Assembly: GCA_030374805.1 (NCBI GenBank) | Contig: JARGSG010000053.1 | Location: 124,001-188,000 of the forward strand | DNA length: 64,000 nt | Direction of reading: 5' to 3' | Source of the DNA: Gracilaria gracilis | Taxonomy: Eukaryota > Rhodophyta > Florideophyceae > Gracilariales > Gracilariaceae | Shown here: positions 10,101 to 21,512 of the stretch, piece after piece | How positions within the stretch are numbered: the stretch's first letter is position 1 | How the letters are laid out: each line of letters starts with the position of its first letter | Made by a program: the position numbers and the translations under genes | Notes under the pieces: model-generated | The model's database searches: none | The model's input: the letters and a program-made list of their open reading frames with translations, nothing else | What the model was told of the DNA's origin: nothing

Positions 10101-13100
10101 CTTGAATCCAATCCTTGACCTCGGTTGTCCTCGAAACGTGGGTGGGACGTAATCGGCAGCCAGGATATCATCGGCACTCGGAACCTCCTTCCAGCTTCGT
10201 CCTCTTGACTGCGAATAATTTTACCATGGTTACGGAACAAACTGCGATGACGCCAGGCTTTTCTTTGCAATTTGGGACCTTTCCATAACGGATGCCAATG
10301 GGGTACAGGCTTCTATACCGTTCTACATTGTAGACGGTGAAGGGCCGTTGCTTCTCGGCATCCACATTCTTCACCAAGAAAACTTACTTGGCAAAGAAAA
10401 CATGCTGGCTCTCCCGGAGGGTACGGTGTCACCGTTGGAGCTAGAACTTCAGACATATCCTTCCAGGCTCCCCGGAGACCCGCCAGACACGATCCGGACA
10501 AGGCTCTTGGTTGTCCCAACTACAGCTGGCTCGATTGTGTCCTACTTTGCTTCGTATCGCTCTCTGCGTACTCGTGCTTCCACTGAACAACTCAAGAAGA
10601 AGTACGCCGACCACAAAATATGCCACCGCTTTGCAACCAAATTTCATAGATGTTCACACATGCCCCTTGAAGACATGAAGCAAATACGTCGCCAGGCCAA
10701 CGTGTTGACTGCAGTTCTACAACAAGCCCTCCAGGGAGTCTTGAAGAGGTGCACTACATATTCGTTAACCGGTCGGCCCTCTTCCTCGAAGAAAGTTTCC
10801 TTCTGCCGACTCCTCGTGTCGTTCAACAACCATGTGCAAATGGACTTCCTGTTCATCTCTAAAATGGATAATCTTCCTATCCTGCACATGGTAGATCTTT
10901 CCTCAGCATATTCCGTTACGGTTATGCCAGAGTCGAGGGAGTTGGATGCCACGAAATCTGCTTTCGAGCACCATTGGGTAAGTATCCATGGCCCACCTGG
11001 GTCAGTATCGGGTGACCCAGAGTTCGACTAGGGCACGTTCAAGGAGTTTCTCAACGCACATTCCATATCTTTTGAGCCAAGCCCAGCTCGCAGGCACAAT
11101 AAGATTGGCGTTTTGGAGTCTAAGAACGCAGTCGTAAGGCTGATTGCCACCCGACTTCTCCAAGATGCGAACTTCTTCTCAGCGGCGCGCAGTAGGTGGT
11201 TTTCTTGTACGGAAATTCTTTCCAGGGCCATATTTTTAAGCAATGTGATGTACGGCGGAAGATTGATGAATAGCTTTGAATTGGCTGGCGGATACACTCC
11301 AAGTCTGATGGGGCTCCTGCAATCCCCCGTTAGTGAAGAACTTGTCACTGCTTATCATGAACAGGTCGCTCGGCGGGATATTCAGAATTTGGTTACAACT
11401 CGAAGCCCTCAAGTGCTACCGCGTTCACAGCTTCCGAAGCATACTCCCGTATACTACTTGAAGACAGGCCCAAAGTTAGAAACTTGGAAGGTTGGATACG
11501 TCTGAGAGGCACAAGACCATTCGATCCTGCTTTCTTCCAACAAACTCCATCATGGACCGAGCATTCGTGCAGCGTATGAAGACGTCCGTCTCGTCCCGAG
11601 GTCCGCACTTCTATTGGAGCTAGACCAAATAGACTCCAGGTCACCCCTCTCTCACGAGATTGTGGGAGCTGATAATGGAGATGCTATCCAAAAACCACTG
11701 GACCCACCAGCAGATCAACATGATAATGCTCCGCGCAAAAGTACGTTGGATTTCCTGTTGAATGACGAAGCTACCCTGTGGTCTCGACATCCCAACGTGC
11801 GATCCTTTTTCGCAGGCAAGAAACCCACTGGGGTGAATCACCCCTCTTTGGACATCGGGTCCTCGTATGACCCCCCTCGCCCGGAAAAAGATATCGGCTC
11901 TACTTCAGTCGCGCCGGTACCTTCCGCTGTGCAGCTCCATTCCTGCGAACGACAAATTCTCCAGCAGGCGCATCGAATTGTTGGCAAGGAGCACTTCTCT
12001 GAATTTCGTACTCAATTCCTTCCGCGTTGGATCGTGGGCAAAGCCATTGAAAAAAAGATATCTGTGTATCAAGGACGCTATGAAGAAGTACCCCCGTTCC
12101 AAACTCCCGAGGAACGCGAACATCGTGACACCACACCACTTCTTCCATATTAAAGATGATGGTGAACATGGTGCTCTTCGCTTGAAATTTCGCTTAGTCC
12201 CTCATAGGAATAGAGACAAGTAGAAGGGTGGGACTCGTAAGGACTCCTTAGAGCCCAATTCCCGGTGATCCGGGTTGTCCTCCCGATAGCGGCTACAATC
12301 GGCCTTCCACTGGTCACCTTGGATATCCAAGGTGCGTACCTCCAGGGCGGAGAACTGAATAGAGACATCTTTATGGTCTCACCAAGAGGATGGGCCACGC
12401 CTGGGCATTTCTGGAAACTCTTGGCCCCTACGTACGTCCTAGTTGAGTCCGGTCGCCTTTAGCAGCTCCCAATTGAGAAATGGATGTACGAGAAACATAT
12501 CGAGTCAGCTCCAGGCCTCCCTCAACTATTCGTAGTTAGAGGTGATGACCGCCCAATTCAAATCGTTTTGGCTAAGGTTGTAGATGACATGGTCTTTGCC
12601 AGTTCACAAGCTGACCTTGATCTCTTTTATCAGCAAATTGCTCGGCCATTCACAGTTGGGAAGTTTGACACCTCTTTGGAGCTGATTTTCAACCGACTAC
12701 GAATCGTTCGCCATGAGAATGGCTCAATCATCCTGAAAATGCATGAATACATGGATGGTATCAAAAAGTGTGAGATACCACGACAGCGTAGGAAGTCATT
12801 TGATTCTTCCTGTACGGATACAGAACTTTCGGCCTTTCTATGACTCACTGGATCCTTGAACTTTCTTGGCCACGAGATTTTACACAAGCTTCTTTTGCAG
12901 CGAGTTATTTGCAGCAACGCACTGCAAAACTCCTAGTCTCTGACTTAGTCCTAGCCAACCAGGTGTTAGATGAACTACAGTCCCTGACACCGCAGCTCCA
13001 TTATTCGCCGCTAGAATCGCTCATCGATACCCCGAGCTACCTGGCTTTCTCCGGCGCCAGCCAATTCAAGGGTTTGTATGGCCATTCTGGCTATGTATCT

Positions 13101-13520
13101 GGGTTGTTCATGACTGTGGGGGGAGGACCCGAATCGATATTTTATGTATTAGGCTGGTCTAGTTCTGAGCAAGCTCGTGTCTCATTCAGCTCGATTGGGG
13201 CATAAAAACTAGCTGCTGCTCTCTCAGCCGATCGTGGTTCTCTAATGTCATCTTGCATGAAATATGTTTACGGATCTCCGGTTGATTTACCGTTCGTATT
13301 GACGGTGGATTCCGATGGATTGTATTCAACAATCACAACCCTCCACGTAGGCAAGGATTATCGCCTCCGCCCTACAGTCGCCCGTCTTCGCCATTCGTTT
13401 GAGACCGGAGAGAATTCGGTTCCCCAATGCATACCAGGGGTGAAAACTATTACCGATGCTTTGAAAAAAAGAAACTTGGTGATCTTTCGTCACTGGAACA
13501 AAGTCATGATGACTGGAAAT
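10101..13520 (+). pseudogene. Copia pol: protease, integrase, RT, RNase H, many lesions
   Basis: Protease: ILDLGCPRN at about 10111, with DLG in place of the usual DTG. Integrase: 10348-11500, one frame broken by TAG at 11029-11031; the zinc-binding part is degraded (C..Y before TGRP), and the core Asp residues are in VQMDFLF and SGDPEFD and the Glu in GVLESKNA. RT: 12140-12850, with DIQGAYLQG near 12320 and the catalytic VVDDMVFAS near 12574, separated by stops and shifts. RNase H: about 12990-13520, ending DGLYSTITTLHVGKDYRLR and then ITDALKK, the usual copia C-terminus. At least five frame breaks are needed to connect these pieces. Confidence 0.8.
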
Positions 13521-14126
13521 ACTGAGCGACGATATTCTCCGAGAGGCCAAAAGAGCTACCAAAAATTAAGGCGTTTTCGTTTTCCTGTACCAAACGAGTC
13601 TTCGAAGTCCCATCAATCTAAGATCTTCACATGCTCCACCGAGACAACTTAGTATTGAGTCGTAAGAAAGAACCATGTGGCATGGCTCAACCGCTTCAAG
13701 TACCTGGGATTTGAAGGCATCAACGCATATCACATGGTCGAGGTTCCTCGCACGTAACCTCAGTATATAAACTTCTTCAGTTTGCTGGGCGATCCATTTC
13801 AAAGAGTTCCTGTGTTTCCCGGTGAGCTTCACGTAATTGAATTTCAGCCCTCCAGCTTTGGTCTGCAACCATCGGCTTGCGTCGGTTGAAGTGCAACGCC
13901 CTCCTTGAGAGATTCCCGAGACTTGGTTATTTTCCGATATGTCGGCTGAGTTAATTATGACTACATACGATGGCCACGTTGGTGGATGGGACACGTGGGA
14001 CACGGAAGAGTCCAGGAGGTTGGCGCAGCATTGCTGGTAATTCTGCACCCTTTATGGAAGTATTCTAAACTATTATAGTATTTGCCGTACAGTACGGGAG
14101 GCTAGCTACACACTATATAGTGTCGG

Positions 14127-14700
14127 GGCAACTGGGCTCCGCCACTAAGTAAATCTCCCCAACCAGGGTTGGCTCTAAACTCATCGCCTTCGGCGGTATT
14201 CAACTCCTCCTCGGACGGATATCCCGTAGCATACGGACCGTCTATCCGCCCTGCGTCAACCAAACAAACCCAATTGTGGGAGTAATACACCCTATTTGTC
14301 GCGTTCGACTTGTATAAGGATTTGCCCGGCTTTGCCGTCTCTCTCCGCCACAATTGTGACTTCCCCTTTCTCTTGTCCCCTTTTTCGGGTCGTTCTCCGC
14401 GACCCGCGGGTTGTGCTGACATCTGTCTACACTTGACACACCTGTGGAACACCGCCTCATCTGAGGATACGCACGCACCGTTTACACAGATTCCAGCTTC
14501 TGGCTTACCTTTTCACGCCTGGCGTGAAGGGTGGCCTCGGCCTTACAAACCAAATCTGTCGTGTCATACCTGGAATGGCTTTGATACTGTGCTTCCTCGC
14601 CTGAAGAAGATCCCGAACGTCTTCGTGGTTCTTTCCCTACTAGGGCATTGCACTAAATCGGTCAAGTTTGTCAATCCTGGCAGTTCTGCGGACAGGAGTT
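14127..14700 (+). repeat. LTR-like sequence shared with the 45.9-46.5 kb region
   Basis: CCACTAAGTAAA near 14142 and the block GAAGATCCCGAAC followed by TCTTCGTGG near 14605 recur, with diverged sequence between, at about 45.9-46.45 kb; the first motif also occurs at 47061. A TATATAG lies just upstream at 14113. It is probably the LTR and leader of a different retroelement nested in the copia 3' region. I could not find its ends. Confidence 0.45.
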
Positions 14701-14836
14701 TATGTTTGGTATATCGTTTCCCGGTGATACGTTCTGTGGCATTGATTACTGATGCCTGAACGCAGAACTTATCTGTGTTGCACACCAGCATGTTCTCGGC
14801 TGGTAACCGGTGTCTCCTTGTTTCTGGATAATGCGG

Positions 14837-15736
14837 TTAGCTACCGGAACATGATACTCGAACCGGTTCTCTGGGATGGATAATACAATACCGGTCTAAG
14901 GCGCCGATTGCGGAGACGGTGTCTCGTGGAATCAAAAAAATTTGGCTACCCACCCGGTACACGTCGCAGTATAATCGCCCTTGCCAGATATCCTGGTTCA
15001 TTAGGGCGGCTGCCAAACCCGGATGGGCAATGCTATTGAGAGCCACCCTGCTCCAGTACCAATGTGGCTCGTCATGATTTCGCGCGTAATACGCCGGTCT
15101 TGTATACTGTCGAACTCCCTTATGCCCGGGCAGTAGACAATCCTTATCCATAAACATTTAATCGTCGACCGACCACACAGTTCCACCCTCGTTCTCTTCG
15201 TACAGATCATACCGCCTCGCCACATGGTCTGTGAGCTCAACTCCGGGCCTCCTCCGGCCCCAGTTGAAAAGTGCTCTACCAATTAACGTCAAGCATCCTT
15301 CCGCCGAGAACTCCCGCTGTCCAACTGATTGGTGTTCAACATAGTACATTTCAGTACCATCATTTGTGACGCGCGTGATGCCGACGACACTCTCGAAAGT
15401 CCACTGTGATCTTTCCGCCGGTGTATAGTCGCCATGGACATCTGTGCCCGAATCGCTGCGTGGCATTTTGTCATTATCAACGATGAAAAACCGCGTCCGT
15501 CGTCGCCGCGTGGGATATTTTTGGGTTTTCTCTTGGCAAGGATCTGCGGCCTTTTTGATGGCCGTGTACTGTGAAGATGAATGCTGTTTTTTTCCACTCA
15601 CACTGCCTTCGGATCCTGTCTTCTCAGCAAGGTGCACCAAACGCCTCCCTCTCACACTTCTCATATCCACCCTTCTTCGTTCTTGTCGGCTTATTATCGA
15701 TTGATGTTCACGCCACGGACCTTCGTTGGCCGCCAC
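14837..15736 (-). pseudogene. Unknown 300-codon antisense frame with one stop
   Basis: On the minus strand one register is open from 15736 to 14837 except for TAA at 15158-15160. The first 192 codons are charged, with RRRRTRFF and a segment around FESVVGITRVTNDGTEMYYVEH that faintly resembles a chromodomain beta-sheet. The second part is more hydrophobic (VYRVGSQIFLIPRDTVSAIGA). It matches no family I recognise. Its place between the copia RNase H and 3' LTR, antisense to the element, could make it a nested element's gene, an antisense retroelement ORF or chance. Confidence 0.3.
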
Positions 15737-16412
15737 AATTGGGCTTAATCCTTGTCCCTGTTTAGCGGCCGAGAGTGCCCCGACACTACACCACGGCGAC
15801 GAGGTCGCGCTGGGTCCAACATCTAGTCATCGGGTACTGTCTCCCCTCGGCGCTTTAGAAAGGGTGTCCATGAACGTGGTCTGGTAATATCACATCAAAC
15901 GACCCCCAGACGCGTTTAGCGGTACCGCGTGGGGAAGCTAGGAAACGGCTGTACCACGACCTGCTTTCCACTGCTGGGTGTCTGCATTGAAGACACCCGT
16001 TACAGTTCAAAATCGTCGACCTCCGCCGGTCGCTGTGATTTTAGACCACCACTGTGAGTTTTGGTGCAGTTTGACTACCGGTTCCAAACGCGCCGTGCCG
16101 TCTGTTCTACCTGGCTGTTTCAGTTATTCGTATTCGTTCGCGTTGTCTGTAGGAATACCCGTTATCTTCTCTACGCGTTCAGTCTTGTTTGGCACAAAAC
16201 ATCTAGTTCTACGTCTGACTCTGGTTACAGTTTATGGCGCATGATGCGAAACGCAATTTTATTTCTTTACTGTCGCCTTGCAAGCCTCAGCCATTGGTCG
16301 CGTTTCACTCTCCGCTAATTGTGCGTTCTACTTTCTACAGCAGGACACTATCGCTCTCCTCCAGTTTGTCTCGCTCCTGGGTACATTGCGACGATTGCGT
16401 ACCGTTTGGAGC

Positions 16413-16424
16413 GAGTGGGGGAAA
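16413..16424 (+). other. Polypurine tract of the copia element
   Basis: GAGTGGGGGAAA directly abuts the TG of the 3' LTR at 16425. This is the expected primer site for plus-strand synthesis and fixes the LTR boundary. Confidence 0.75.
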
Positions 16425-16713
16425 TGTGCTATGCGCCATTGTTTCGCACGTGTCCAGCTCAACTGCTTCTTTCCTTAGACGCGCTGTTGCCGCCGCTCGC
16501 GGGCACCTCGGGCGACCGAGAGATCGCGGCGCAGCGCTGGACAGAAACAAAGAGGCGTTAATAACCCGAAGCCCGCCTGGACCCTCTGAGAAGTGAGGAG
16601 CCAGACGGGAGGGTTCAATTTCGTCCCTTCAATTCGCCCGACAAGCGACAGCGTCCGACGTCTGGAATTCTCCGCGGACGCGTCTCACATACTTCCTGAC
16701 AATAGCCAAAGCA
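16425..16713 (+). repeat. Copia 3' LTR
   Basis: Starts TGTGCTATGC and ends AGCCAAAGCA. It aligns to 8443-8730 throughout, with scattered substitutions that indicate an old insertion. Confidence 0.82.
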
Positions 16714-16942
16714 TATCATCACGAGTGTTTCGTAGGAATTGAGGTTCCTACGAGAATTTGTATGCAACTTTCGTACACTTTGTAGCCACGAAGGACAGGT
16801 TGGCACCCTGTCACTTTTGTCAACCATATTTGTACGAATATTGCTCTTGCGTAAACTCTGTAATATTCATATCCTTTGGAATCATTGCTCAAGCTTCTCA
16901 AAACGGGTTTGCGCTCGCGTAGATGGCTACTAAATCCTTTTA

Positions 16943-18499
16943 CAGTGGGCGAAACTCCTATACGACACCCCTCTTTTTAGCTGTACAGAGTATACTAAAC
17001 GATTACCGACGGTGCAGCAGCAAAAAGGCTATTCATTACATAAAAACGTTTAAAACAAAAATAATCCCAGGGCAAACGGCTTTATAGTCTTTGAGCAGCA
17101 CGCAAACGGCTACTTTACACCTCGAAACATCTATACGACATACAAAACAACAAGTAGTTGTAGCACATCTAATCGTAGTATTTATTTCATCAAACCTTTC
17201 TCTATATTCTCTTTCTCTCTGTCCACCCTCCACCCTCTCATCATCACTTTAACCCATTTAAACGATGCCAAAAGGCATTTATTTGACAGAGAAAGAAAAA
17301 GGCCAGAAAGATGCTTTCAAGAATAGTAGTCTGTTCATCGCCGCCATTTCCAGACAAATAAAATGCAGCAAAGACGTCATAACCCAATATCTAAAGAACG
17401 CAGCGATGTACGCAACAAATAAACCCATGAAAAACCTCAAAAAACTCACCGCCACAACATATTGTTTGTCATAAGAAGAAGGATCTAAAGGACGCCAAAC
17501 CGTATCACAACTAGGAATGTTACTTTAACTGCCGATATCAAGGCGCCTGGTTCAACAAATACTGTGTCTCACACTTACAAAGAAGTGTCAGAAGAAGTTA
17601 AAGCAGGAACCTTCCTTTTAACAAAAGCACAAAATTCATAAACTGAATTGGGCTAGGTTTAGGCACGTTTGTACTCCTCAACAGTGTGGTCATATTGTTT
17701 CGTTCGATAAAAAGAAATTTAATTTGGAGTGCTGTGATGGCTTTGCGTTTTATTGAGATAATGTCCGTAAAGAAGAATAGGTTATGTACAAACGCCGGAA
17801 AGTAGGCCGGGGAGTAGTAGGTTGGGGTTTTTTTACAGAACATGGGGACGGGGAATTGAACGTGCTGAAAGTTTTTCAAGATCCACAGAAGTGTGTTATG
17901 AAATTACATAGTTACCTTCTATCATTTGTAGAAAAAAAGGGCTGAAGAATGGATGTTTCAGCAAGATAATGCTGCTAAACATACGTTTTAGTACACACAG
18001 TAGTGCTTAAATGCTTAAACATAGAAGTTATGGACTAGCTTGCCCGTAGTCTAGATCTCAATCTGATAGAGAATTTTTGGGGCTTGCTTGGCAGGCGTGT
18101 GTACGCAGATGCTAGGCAGTTTGCATCGGTGGAAGAACTGGTGGTATGTGTGGTGGCACAATGGAACAAAATGGACCGCCCCACGTGTTACAAACTTGTT
18201 CGAAGCATGACAAAGCGTTGTGCTACCGTCTTAGAGAGACAGGGAATAAAGACACTACTAGATGGTTGGCAACGCGCACAAGTAGGCAAACAGTGTTACC
18301 TATCGTATAGAGATTTCTACCCTTTTGGTAACCGTTTTAAAAAAGCATAGCTTTCCATTGAAGCTTTTAAACTTTTGTGTCCTCTTTTCTACTTCGTTCT
18401 ACACAGTTTTTACGCCTACAAACTTTCGATGGTCAGCAACGAAGACTTTTAAAGTAAACTAGAAATTACTGGGGTGTCGTATAGGAGTTTTGCGCACTG
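16943..18499 (+). mobile_element. Tc1/mariner element, inactive
   Basis: Terminal inverted repeats of about 29 bp: left CAGTGGGCGAAACTCCTATA and onward through CGACACCCC, right the same on the other strand with two or three differences. TA flanks both ends (16941-16942 and 18500-18501). The length of 1557 bp is typical of the superfamily. The transposase inside is broken. Confidence 0.88.
17265..18350 (+). pseudogene. Tc1/mariner transposase, fragmented
   Basis: The N-terminal helix-turn-helix part is open from ATG 17265 for 69 codons. The middle is degraded. WMFQQDNAAKHT (second catalytic Asp) is readable near 17948-17985. SLDLNLIENFWGLLGRRVY near 18045-18105 is the SPDLNPIEN box of the family, with a stop just before it. 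The C-terminal tail is open to 18350. Several shifts and stops separate these parts, so no active enzyme can be made. Confidence 0.82.
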
Positions 18500-18754
18500 T
18501 ATCCTGGACATCTATCTTACGCGGTAACCTTATACCAAGGGTTTCCTGTACAAGTACAACTCAATGAGATGGAAAGCAGTTAATGAATACAACTCAATGA
18601 CATTGAACGCAGTTAAGAAACGTTCCCCGACCTGTTTCGTAATCTAGAGCGGAATTAAAGAAACGTATTCCTCGCTCCGCATGTGGGCGGCACAAGGAGT
18701 CTTACGAACCGGGAAGTGCTTCAATTTCCATAGTTAAGTTCCATTCAACTTTCA

Positions 18755-19051
18755 TCACGCCATGCCAAGGGAGGCATCCATTTTTCCGTTCATCCCACCA
18801 CTTGTCTCACCACCACCATCTTCGTTCACAGTTCCAGGACAAGGCCATTTGTTTTTATCTCCGCAACTGCATCCGGGTGGTTTGCGTTCGCACCTATACA
18901 GCCTCAGGCCTCCTCCAGGCTTTGCTCCAGCACAACCGCAGTGTTTATCTCCACACAGACCGCACACATCCGCTGCAGCAACAAGCGATAGTAGCACAAG
19001 CAAGACGGCGATGACAACAAGCAACGAGTACCTGCGTTTTACTACAGCCAT
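18755..19051 (-). CDS. Small secreted cysteine-rich protein
   Basis: 98 codons. The N-terminus is a textbook signal peptide: MAVVKRRYS, a hydrophobic run of about 16 residues (LLVVIAVLLVLLSLVA), then AAAD as a likely cleavage site. The mature part (about 70 residues) has eight cysteines in its first half (CGLCG, HCGCAG, RC, GCSC, PC), rich in glycine and lysine, and a low-complexity tail (EDGGGETSGG). TATAAA lies about 125 bp upstream of the ATG. There is no transmembrane segment after the signal, so it should be exported, possibly to the cell wall. Cysteine number and size resemble defence or adhesion peptides, but I cannot place it in a family. Confidence 0.6.
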   Translation of the reverse strand: MAVVKRRYSLLVVIAVLLVLLSLVAAADVCGLCGDKHCGCAGAKPGGGLRLYRCERKPPGCSCGDKNKWPCPGTVNEDGGGETSGGMNGKMDASLGMA

Positions 19052-19174
19052 TTTCGGTTTCAGTGAAGCTTGTCTTTGTTGATGGAGAACGGAAGCATTG
19101 ACTGATCCGGGAGGAGTGTTGAATGGGGAAGCGAAGCTGAAGGAAAGCTTGATTTGCAGCGCGTCGCATCATGC

Positions 19175-19180
19175 TTTATA
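19175..19180 (-). promoter_or_regulatory. TATA box of the small secreted protein gene
   Basis: TATAAA on the minus strand in a GCTTATAAAGCA context, about 125 bp upstream of the start codon at 19051. Confidence 0.45.
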
Positions 19181-19723
19181 AGCGTTCCACTCGGTTCTGC
19201 AGAGAGTTCCTTACGGCGGAGATCGTGAATCTCGGGTTGGACAGGGTCTTGGAAAATACTACCCATTTCACAATCCAGTGTCATTATAGTCTGCCACGGA
19301 ACCGCAAGAACAAACCCCGAGGTGTTGTTGATACTTTTTAAACAGGAATCGTATAAAGCCATGGGACCTTCCCCGCACAAATTCAAGTGAGGGTATATGT
19401 GAGAGGTAACTGTGGGTGAAGCCTCAACAAATATACGATAGATAAGCGATTGTGGCAAAGATGTGGGTAAAGTTTGTACAAACCTTTTTGCACATCTGTA
19501 TTAGGTGGCCACGTAAGAGTGTAGGTGCTGTAATACGTCAAGCCAGCACGTGCACTTTCCGCAGGTGCGTGAAGGTACGCCAAGAAATAAAGTTTAAGAG
19601 TCCTCTTACAGCTGTGCCATGAAAATGCGTGGCACTCTTTTTTCGAGATGGCTTTACTTTATTTTGACAAGGGCATAGTATGCTAAACAATTAAAACGGC
19701 TTCCTTCTTCTTTCAAGTTCTAT
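19181..19723. other. Spacer between two minus-strand genes
   Basis: A 132-codon minus-strand frame (19060-19458) covers part of it and overlaps the promoter of the gene at 18755. It has no recognisable domain or signal peptide and I do not call it. Nothing else is evident. Confidence 0.4.
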
Positions 19724-20479
19724 TTAGCGCCCTGACAGGAAAAGATTCCTGAGAAGCTCGTAATCTGGCATACGTTCCCACGTCTCAAGCTCTTCAACAT
19801 ACTTGATCAACGAGAAGAACTCCGGGAACTGCGGAGCCAACTGCTTCAACCATTTGTTGTGCACCGATCGCCCCGTCCATAACTCTAAGAAGGTGTAAAC
19901 TAGCTGGTAAATATCATTTCGAATGAGGCATTCATCGTGCACCCTTTCGAACCTTGACAAATCGGTTATTAGAGCCTTTTCGGGCACACCATCTCCCACA
20001 ATCAACATGAGCTGGGACGCAAATATATTTGCCACCGTGAACCCTGCCTCATGCAGAATTTGCATGGCATCAACAAGAGACACAAAAATTGAGATTGCTA
20101 TATCCTTCGATATGTTTCCGACCAAATTTCCTAATTCAACGGTCAATGGTCCCTCACTTTCAACGACAAGCATCTGAAGTCCCCCGAAACGGTAAATGTT
20201 AAGAACCTTTGCGATTGGGAGGGAATCGAAGCACGCTATTCTGTCTTTCATTTCGAAGTACATGTCGAAATGTTTGGTTACCGTTTTGAAACCATTCGAT
20301 CTATCCAACGTCAAGATAACTTTCTTGTTCTCATATATATCGGTTGAACGACAAATTATCCTTGAACTTGAACTGAATATGATTGATTCCACATAAAACT
20401 GGCCGACGAGGAGCTGGCCAATTCTGAGACCATCGAACATTAGCGCCGCAAGCGGTACAACTGTGTTGGGAGGTAGCAT
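19724..20479 (-). CDS. Kinase-fold protein lacking catalytic motifs (pseudokinase)
   Basis: 251 codons from ATG 20479. The C-lobe pattern of a protein kinase is visible: a hinge-like LQMLVVESEG, an alpha-E helix DAMQILHEAGF, the catalytic-loop position reading FTVANIFASQ (no HRD), the magnesium-loop position reading ITDLSRF (DLS for DFG), and the alpha-F pattern NDIYQLVYTFLELWTGR. No Gly-rich loop is clear. The beta-3 Lys may be in KKVILTLDR. The overall spacing suits the casein-kinase/VRK or short eukaryote-like kinase branch, but the absence of HRD means phosphotransfer is unlikely. A scaffold or regulator role is inferred. The frame is intact, which argues against simple decay. Confidence 0.55.
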   Translation of the reverse strand: MLPPNTVVPLAALMFDGLRIGQLLVGQFYVESIIFSSSSRIICRSTDIYENKKVILTLDRSNGFKTVTKHFDMYFEMKDRIACFDSLPIAKVLNIYRFGGLQMLVVESEGPLTVELGNLVGNISKDIAISIFVSLVDAMQILHEAGFTVANIFASQLMLIVGDGVPEKALITDLSRFERVHDECLIRNDIYQLVYTFLELWTGRSVHNKWLKQLAPQFPEFFSLIKYVEELETWERMPDYELLRNLFLSGR

Positions 20480-21084
20480 CGTATGTCTTTGAAAAAATAG
20501 TGGTTTTGGAACAAGCAGGGCTTAGTACGAGCTCGAGATGGGAAAATTCGCCGGATACGAATGTGTGAGAGGAGTATTCGGTTGTGGAACATTTTTTATG
20601 CTTCAGAAATGTCTTGATCAGAATCCATGCAAAAAGAATTTATGGGCGCACGACTGTCTTCCAAGGCTTTTCAGTATTATATACCATTTGTTCCAATAAA
20701 TGTTCATAATTCATCCATTATTTCTAGTCTCTGGTATTGAGATATCGAAAAACTTCTTTACCTTGCCACTGCTTATTCATAAATAAAACTTACATGTTGG
20801 CATCTTCAGGCTGAGTGTAATACATGTTCATATATAAATATTTGCGTGGTATCGTATTTTATTAGATCTTATAAAATGTTTGCATGTAAGACAATTTTCG
20901 TTTCTCAATCAGAAAAGCATAAAGGGTTACAAAAGAGAGGATTTATGGAAAACGGGAGCGTGCGCAATTGCAGATCTAAGGGGCGTCGCCGCCGACTGCT
21001 TTCGGGGTCGAGCGCCGCTCATGATCGCTATCCGACGCGATTAGCGACTAGCGCCATGAGCGCCGACCCGAATTCTTCACGTTC
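20480..21084. other. Spacer up to the gypsy insertion site
   Basis: AT-rich DNA, then a GC-richer 180 bp before the LTR. The insertion site is CGTTC at 21080-21084. No gene supported. Confidence 0.5.
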
Positions 21085-21451
21085 TGTTGTCTATTGTACA
21101 GCACCGTTGCCTGGTCGGGTTGAATTCTCTGTAACGAAGTATACAGTGCCACGTAGGTGCTGCATATGCAGTCAGCGTCTGATTTATGACCTTCTGACGA
21201 CAATTCAGTACTGTGCCTAGTCAGGCGTAATGGTCTTCGTAGTTTCTACAATATACAATCTTGTGCTCTCAGCAGACAACTGAGAGTCGAGTGGTGCGCA
21301 TAAAAGCCTCTCGCTCTGCGGGAGGCAACCCACGAAAGAACGAACTCAAGCTTCGCGGGTGTGCCCTTTGTTTGTTCTCCTCTCCTCTATTCAACCCACC
21401 GGTCCTCCGTCCCGTCCTTCCTTGTCTGTCTCGGCCCGACGTCCGTCAACA
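21085..21451 (+). repeat. Gypsy 5' LTR
   Basis: 367 bp, TG at the start and CA at the end, same sequence as 26158-26524 as far as I can compare. It contains CATAAAAG near 21300, a plausible TATA box. TGG at 21460 may begin a primer-binding site; the tRNA is not assigned. Confidence 0.92.
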
Positions 21452-21512
21452 AAGCGCTTTGGTTTCGAAAGAGTAGGAGTGTCGTAGCCGAGTGCGGATA
21501 ATTCGAACTGTC

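Larger units (their letters stand above)
8443..16713 (+). mobile_element. Copia (Ty1) LTR retrotransposon, decayed, 8.3 kb
   Basis: A pair of about 288-bp LTRs encloses gag, protease, integrase, RT and RNase H in copia order (integrase before RT). The 3' LTR is preceded by a purine tract. No matching 5-bp target duplication is visible (GCACC left, TATCA right), and the LTRs differ at many positions, so the insertion is old. The internal region is broken by many stops and shifts. Between the RNase H end (about 13520) and the 3' LTR lie 2.9 kb that are not copia coding sequence and include LTR-like sequence of another family and antisense open frames. Confidence 0.85.

Noticed and set aside
13566-14048. 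160-codon antisense frame as a gene
   Set aside because: Antisense to the copia RNase H tail with no recognisable motif.
21261-21476. 71-codon open frame, repeated at 26334
   Set aside because: It lies wholly within the gypsy LTR and recurs in the other LTR by identity; it is repeat sequence, not a gene.
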